Shown piece by piece: positions 59,996 to 64,000 of a stretch of 64,000 nt of DNA. How positions within the stretch are numbered: the first letter of the stretch is position 1; each line of letters begins with the position of its first letter. The stretch is from Pelomonas sp. Root1217. GTDB taxonomy: Bacteria; Pseudomonadota; Gammaproteobacteria; Burkholderiales; Burkholderiaceae_C. Made by a program: the position numbers and the translations under genes. Location of the stretch: NCBI RefSeq assembly GCF_001425705.1, contig NZ_LMDC01000028.1, positions 140,504 through 204,503 of the forward strand. The letters are read 5' to 3'. Below the pieces are notes generated by a model. The model saw only the letters and a program-made list of their open reading frames with translations, made no database searches and was not told the DNA's origin.

Positions 59996-61312
59996 ATGAG
60001 TGCAGACGTTTCCAAGCTAGACGCCTACTGGATGCCCTTCACTGCCAACCGGCAGTTCAAGCAGGCGCCGCGTCTGCTGACCCAGGCTGCCGGCATGTTC
60101 TTCCGCGACGACAAGGGCCGCGAGATCCTCGACGGCATCGCCGGCCTGTGGTGCGTCAATGCGGGCCACAACCGCCCCAGGATCGTCAAGGCCATCCAGG
60201 AGCAGGCCGCGGAGCTGGACTTCGCACCGCCCTTCCAGATGGGCCACCCCAAGGCCTTCGAGCTGGCCGAGCGGCTGGCACAGATCGCCCCCACGGGCAT
60301 GAACCGCGTCTTCTTCACCAACTCGGGCTCCGAGTCGGTGGACACCGCACTGAAGATGGCCATCGCCTACCACCGCGTGCGCGGCGAAGGCGCTCGCACC
60401 CGCCTCATCGGCCGCGAGCGCGGCTATCACGGCGTCAACTTCGGCGGCATCTCGGTGGGCGGCATGGTGGCCAACCGCAAGATGTTCGGCAGCCTGCTGG
60501 CCGGCGTCGACCACATCCGCCACACCCACGACCCGGCGCGCAACGCGTTCTCGGTCGGCATCCCGCCGCATGGCGCCGAGTTCGCCGATGACCTGGAGCG
60601 CCTGGTCGCCCTGCATGACGCGTCGACGATCGCCGCCGTCATCGTCGAGCCGGTGGCCGGCTCCACCGGCGTGCTGATCCCGCCCCAAGGCTACCTGCAA
60701 CGCCTGCGCGACATCTGCGACAAGCACGGCATTCTGCTGATCTTCGACGAGGTCATCACCGGCTTCGGCCGCACCGGCAACCCGTTCGGCGCCCAGACCT
60801 TCGGCGTGACGCCCGACCTGATGACAGTGGCCAAGGGCATCACCAACGGCTGCGTGCCCATGGGCGCGGTGTTCGCGCAGCAGAAGATCCACGACGCCTT
60901 CATGACCGGGCCCGAGCACCTGATCGAGTTCTTCCATGGCTACACCTACTCGGCCCACCCGCTGGCCTGCGCGGCCGGCATCGCCACGCTGGACACCTAC
61001 GCCGACGACGACCTGCTCACGCGCGCCGCACGCATGCAGGACGAGTTCGCCAAGGCCCTGCACTCGCTGCGCGAGGAACCCAACGTCATCGACGTGCGCA
61101 ACATTGGTCTCGTGGGCGGCGTCGAGCTGAAACCGCTGGACGGCCAGCCGGCCAAGCGCGCCTTCAACGTCTTCCTGGACTGCTGGGACAAGGGCCTGCT
61201 GATCCGCACGACGGGCGACACCGTCGCTCTCTCGCCGCCGCTCATCATCGAGAGCGGCCACATCGAACGCATCGTCGACACGCTCAGAGGCGCGCTGCGA
61301 CGAGCCGCATAA
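59996..61312 (+). CDS. Class III aminotransferase (omega-amino acid:pyruvate type)
   Basis: A 438-residue PLP transaminase. YWMPFTANRQFKQAPRLL is typical of omega-amino acid:pyruvate transaminases; FFTNSGSESVDTALKMA, FDEVITGFGRTG and the PLP lysine in TVAKGITNGCVPMGAV follow. It probably uses beta-alanine or similar with pyruvate. GAGGAG precedes the ATG at 59996. No malonate-semialdehyde dehydrogenase gene, its usual partner, is in the window. Confidence 0.93.
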   Translation: MSADVSKLDAYWMPFTANRQFKQAPRLLTQAAGMFFRDDKGREILDGIAGLWCVNAGHNRPRIVKAIQEQAAELDFAPPFQMGHPKAFELAERLAQIAPTGMNRVFFTNSGSESVDTALKMAIAYHRVRGEGARTRLIGRERGYHGVNFGGISVGGMVANRKMFGSLLAGVDHIRHTHDPARNAFSVGIPPHGAEFADDLERLVALHDASTIAAVIVEPVAGSTGVLIPPQGYLQRLRDICDKHGILLIFDEVITGFGRTGNPFGAQTFGVTPDLMTVAKGITNGCVPMGAVFAQQKIHDAFMTGPEHLIEFFHGYTYSAHPLACAAGIATLDTYADDDLLTRAARMQDEFAKALHSLREEPNVIDVRNIGLVGGVELKPLDGQPAKRAFNVFLDCWDKGLLIRTTGDTVALSPPLIIESGHIERIVDTLRGALRRAA

Positions 61313-61367
61313 TCCGCGCCCCGTGGCGGCAGTACCGGCGCCGCGGCCCCGCCCTGGAGTTTTCCCA

Positions 61368-62528
61368 ATGAAATGGCTACTCGCCCTGCTGCTTGCAGGG
61401 TCCGCCCACGCACAGACCCTGAACTACATCGGCCAGCAAATCGTGCCGACGAGTGCGAGCTTCCGCGGGGTGCCGGTCGGTGGCCTGTCCAGCATCGACT
61501 ATGTGCCCGCCACCGGCCGCTACCTGGCCATCTGTGATGACCGCAGCGACCGCGCGCCGGCCCGCTACTACGAGCTGAGCCTGGACCTTTCCAAGTTCCG
61601 CCGCAGCGCCAACCCCGGTGAGGCCGGTGTGGCCTGGGTCAACATGACCAGCATCCTCGACCTCGACGGCCAGCCCTTTGGCCGCAACCAGGTCGACCCA
61701 GAGAGCCTGCGCCTGGACGCCAGGCGCAACTTGATCTACTGGGCCAACGAGGGCCAGCGCGTTTCCAGCTCCTTGCAGAACCCGACCGTGCGCCGCATGA
61801 GCCCCGACGGCAAGCCGGCCGGCGAATTCCCGGTGCCGGGCTACTACAACCCCCTGGGCAGCGCCGGCGGCATCACGCCCGGCGACGTGGGCGTCTACAA
61901 CAACCTCGCCTTCGAGAGCATCGCCATCACGCCCGACGGCAAGACGCTGTGGACCATGAGTGAAAACGGCCTGGCCCAGGACAGCCTGCCCACGGCCGTC
62001 GGCCGCGGCAGCCGCGCGCGCATGCTGTCCTTCGACCTGGACAGCGGCAAGGCCGGCGCCGAATACATCTACGACGTCGGCCCGGTGCCCTTCCCGCCGG
62101 CGCGCCAGGGCGATTTCGCCACCAACGGCGTGCCCGACATGCTGGCCCTGTCGGCGCATGAGTTCATCGTCATCGAGCGCGCCTTTGCCGTCGGCGCCGT
62201 GACGCCGGGCATTGCGGCGCTGACCAAGCAGCCCACCAGCAACACCATCAAGCTCTACCTGATCGACACACGCGGCGCGACCGATGTGTCGGGTTGGGCC
62301 AGCATCAAGGGCCGTGAGGTCGTACCCGTCAAGCGCACCATGCTGCTGGATCTGTCGTCGCTGAAGAACGACGACGGCAGCGTGCTCGCCCTGGACAACA
62401 TCGAGGGCATCACGTTCGGCCCGACGCTGGACGGCAAGCGCACGCTGATCCTCGTCTCCGACAACAACTTCAACCCAGCCCAGTTCACGCAGTTCATCGC
62501 CCTCACCATTGACGGCACGCTGAACTGA
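61368..62528 (+). CDS. Secreted phytase-like esterase family protein
   Basis: A 386-residue protein with a signal peptide (MKWLLALLLAGSAHA) and a phytase-like beta-propeller domain: GGLSSIDYVPATGRYLAICDD in part, DPESLRLDARRNLIYWANEG in part, FESIAITPDGKTLW and DNIEGITFGPTLDGKRTLILVSDNNF in part. The family (esterase-like activity of phytase) is known mainly by annotation; a phosphoesterase role in the periplasm is a family-level guess. GGAG precedes the ATG. Its stop shares a base with the next start (TGATG). Confidence 0.85.
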   Translation: MKWLLALLLAGSAHAQTLNYIGQQIVPTSASFRGVPVGGLSSIDYVPATGRYLAICDDRSDRAPARYYELSLDLSKFRRSANPGEAGVAWVNMTSILDLDGQPFGRNQVDPESLRLDARRNLIYWANEGQRVSSSLQNPTVRRMSPDGKPAGEFPVPGYYNPLGSAGGITPGDVGVYNNLAFESIAITPDGKTLWTMSENGLAQDSLPTAVGRGSRARMLSFDLDSGKAGAEYIYDVGPVPFPPARQGDFATNGVPDMLALSAHEFIVIERAFAVGAVTPGIAALTKQPTSNTIKLYLIDTRGATDVSGWASIKGREVVPVKRTMLLDLSSLKNDDGSVLALDNIEGITFGPTLDGKRTLILVSDNNFNPAQFTQFIALTIDGTLN

Positions 62529-63415
62529 TGCACCCCGTGCCCTGGCGGGCCTATGCGCTGCTCGCGGCCAGCACCAGCCTGGTCGGCAGCTATGTCGGCC
62601 TGTCCAAGCTGCTGGTCGCGGCCTTTCCCGTCTTCCTGCTCGCCGGCCTGCGCTTCGGCTTCGCGGCCGTGCTGATGCTGCCCTGGCTGAAGAAGCCCGC
62701 CCACGAAGCGCCGCTGGATGCGCGTTCGCGCTGGTTGCTCTTCCTCGAATCCTTCCTCGGCAACTTCCTGTTCTCCATCTGCATGCTGTTCGGCCTGCGG
62801 CAGAGCTCGGCCGTGGTCGCCGGCGTCATCATGGCCGGCATCCCGGCGGCCGTCGCGCTGCTGAGCTGGGCCTTCCTGCGCGAGCGTTTGGGCGGGCGCG
62901 TGCTGGCGGGCATCGCCTGCGCAGTCGGCGGCATCGCCTTGGTAGCCATTGGCAAGCAGGGAGGTGCGCAGACGACACCGGTGGGTGCCCTGCTGCTGCT
63001 CGCGGCCGTGTTCTGCGAGGGCTGCTATGTCGTCATCGGCAAGAAGCTCACCGCCGGCCTGGGGCCGAAGCGCATCAGCGCCCTGATCAACCTCTGGGGC
63101 CTGGTGCTCGTCGCACCGTTGGCCGTCTGGCAGGCCCTGAGCTTCGACTTCGGCGCGCCGCGCGCGCTGGACTGGGCGCTGCTGGGCTACTACGCCGCCA
63201 CGGCCAGCGTCATCACCGTCTGGCTGTGGATGGCCGGCCTGAAGGGTCTGCCGGCGGCCAAGGCGGGGGTCTTCATGGTCTTCCTGCCGATCAGCACAGC
63301 CCTGATCGGCCTAGCTCTCGGTGAATCCATCTCCGCCATTCAGGCCCTGGCCTATGGCCTGGCCTTATTGGGTGTGCTGCTGGCGACATGGCCGGCCCAA
63401 GCCCGCTCTCGGTAG
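62528..63415 (+). CDS. EamA-type exporter (DMT family), second copy in window
   Basis: A 295-residue membrane protein with about ten helices and two EamA repeats (LLAASTSLVGSYVGLSKLL at the start; VFMVFLPISTALIGLALGES near the end). Substrate is unknown. It is joined to the phytase-like gene by TGATG, so the two are co-translated. It is followed after nine bases by the PIG-L gene. Confidence 0.9.
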   Translation: MHPVPWRAYALLAASTSLVGSYVGLSKLLVAAFPVFLLAGLRFGFAAVLMLPWLKKPAHEAPLDARSRWLLFLESFLGNFLFSICMLFGLRQSSAVVAGVIMAGIPAAVALLSWAFLRERLGGRVLAGIACAVGGIALVAIGKQGGAQTTPVGALLLLAAVFCEGCYVVIGKKLTAGLGPKRISALINLWGLVLVAPLAVWQALSFDFGAPRALDWALLGYYAATASVITVWLWMAGLKGLPAAKAGVFMVFLPISTALIGLALGESISAIQALAYGLALLGVLLATWPAQARSR

Positions 63416-63424
63416 GATGCCGGC

Positions 63425-64000
63425 ATGTCCCTGGATGCAGACCTCGCGCGCTGGCGCGAGCACCTTTCCCGCTTTGCCGAGCTGTTGGGCAACCCGCCCG
63501 ACCGCGTGACCGCGCCCGGCCGCGAGCCAAGCCCCGGCCATTGCCTGATTTTCGCGCCCCACCCCGACGATGAATGCATCGTCGGCGCCCTGCCCTTGCG
63601 CCTGCAGCAGGAGGCCGGCTGGCACGTCGGCAATGTCGCCGTGACCCTGGGCAGCAATCCCGAGCGCCGCGAGTCGCGCTGGGCCGAGTTGCAGGACGCC
63701 TGCGGCGTGCTCGGCTTCGACTGCATCCGCGTTGGCGAGGACGGCCTGTCGGACGTGCGCGCCGACACGGCCGAACGCGAGCCGCAGCTGTGGCAGGCCC
63801 ATGTCAACACCATCGCCGCGCTGCTGGCCCGGCACCGCCCGGCGCTCGTGCTGGCGCCACATGCGCTGGACGACAACCCCAGCCACCGTGGCGTCTACCG
63901 CCTCGTCGCCCAGGCCCTGGCCGCGGCGCGGCTGGACACGGTGCTGGCCCACACCGAGTTCTGGTCCACGCAGTCGGCACCCAATGCGCTGGTGCAGACC
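63425..64000 (+). CDS. PIG-L family deacetylase, N-terminal 192 residues (cut by window edge)
   Basis: The zinc motif FAPHPDDECIVGAL near residue 48 is the hallmark of PIG-L/LmbE deacetylases, which act on N-acetylglucosaminyl or related N-acyl groups. A second ligand region, APHALDDNPSHRGVYRL, follows at about 155. The natural substrate is unknown. The frame is open to the last base of the window. Confidence 0.9.
   Translation, partial: MSLDADLARWREHLSRFAELLGNPPDRVTAPGREPSPGHCLIFAPHPDDECIVGALPLRLQQEAGWHVGNVAVTLGSNPERRESRWAELQDACGVLGFDCIRVGEDGLSDVRADTAEREPQLWQAHVNTIAALLARHRPALVLAPHALDDNPSHRGVYRLVAQALAAARLDTVLAHTEFWSTQSAPNALVQT

Overview
The window is an ordinary, gene-dense stretch of a high-GC betaproteobacterial chromosome. 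Gene content and order (rpsO-pnp-qor-tpiA; iscRSUA-hscBA-fdx; uvrB beside an aromatic/aspartate aminotransferase; zapA-6S RNA-EVE; pyrG-kdsA-eno-ftsB; a Cys-type intracellular PHB depolymerase; a Gram-negative porin with C-terminal Phe) point to Burkholderiales, probably the Rubrivivax/Leptothrix/Roseateles group. That placement is an inference from gene content; I could not search a database. I saw no tRNA, rRNA, insertion sequence, prophage, CRISPR array or integration scar. Almost every base is coding. The only gap over 300 bases is 3767-4134, a divergent promoter region.

Layout. 1-3766 (minus): rpsO, pnp, quinone oxidoreductase, and tpiA running off the left edge. 4135-4530 (plus): an Hsp20 chaperone behind a candidate sigma-32 promoter. 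4527-10869 (minus): the complete ISC iron-sulfur operon iscR-S-U-A, hscB-A, fdx, ending in tsaD; an intrinsic terminator sits between iscA and hscB. 11055-14498: divergent uvrB and aminotransferase. 14630-19247 (plus): PHB depolymerase, RsxB-like ferredoxin, nth, a ZapB-like coiled coil, zapA, 6S RNA, EVE protein, TauE permease. 19244-20257 (minus): a PAS-GGDEF protein with a destroyed active site but intact inhibitory site. 20472-25386 (plus): BaiN-type flavoprotein, rpsU, YqeY, a DUF442 protein and two TRAP permeases; the matching TakP-like binding protein is convergent (25465-26553). 26655-35159: pmbA, darP, mogA, a 1107-residue sensor diguanylate cyclase, cysE, trmJ, suhB. 35386-38056: a TonB-domain protein, a porin and an unknown secreted protein. 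38158-42466 (plus): mutS, an orphan binding protein and an alpha/beta hydrolase. 42525-52346 (plus): pyrG, kdsA, DUF1330, DUF2339, DUF3999, eno, ftsB, pnuC and a nicotinamide riboside kinase. 52350-58212 (minus): two unrecognised genes, hslO and a gamma carbonic anhydrase. 58263-64000 (plus): DUF455, two EamA exporters, a class III transaminase, a phytase-like esterase and a PIG-L deacetylase cut by the right edge.

Most of this is housekeeping: Fe-S assembly, DNA repair (uvrB, nth, mutS), RNA turnover and modification (pnp, tsaD, trmJ), cell division (zapA, ftsB), CTP/KDO/glycolysis, and NAD salvage. The least explained parts are a 1196-residue membrane protein with a large extracytoplasmic region (53000-56590) with a small partner gene carrying an LNPQPLPP motif; the DUF2339-DUF3999 pair inserted between kdsA and eno; the c-di-GMP proteins; and several structured non-coding spots (iscR leader, iscA-hscB terminator, eno-ftsB and pnuC-nadR hairpin arrays). 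I found no clear defence island or new multi-gene system; the 52350-56590 pair is the best candidate for something undescribed.
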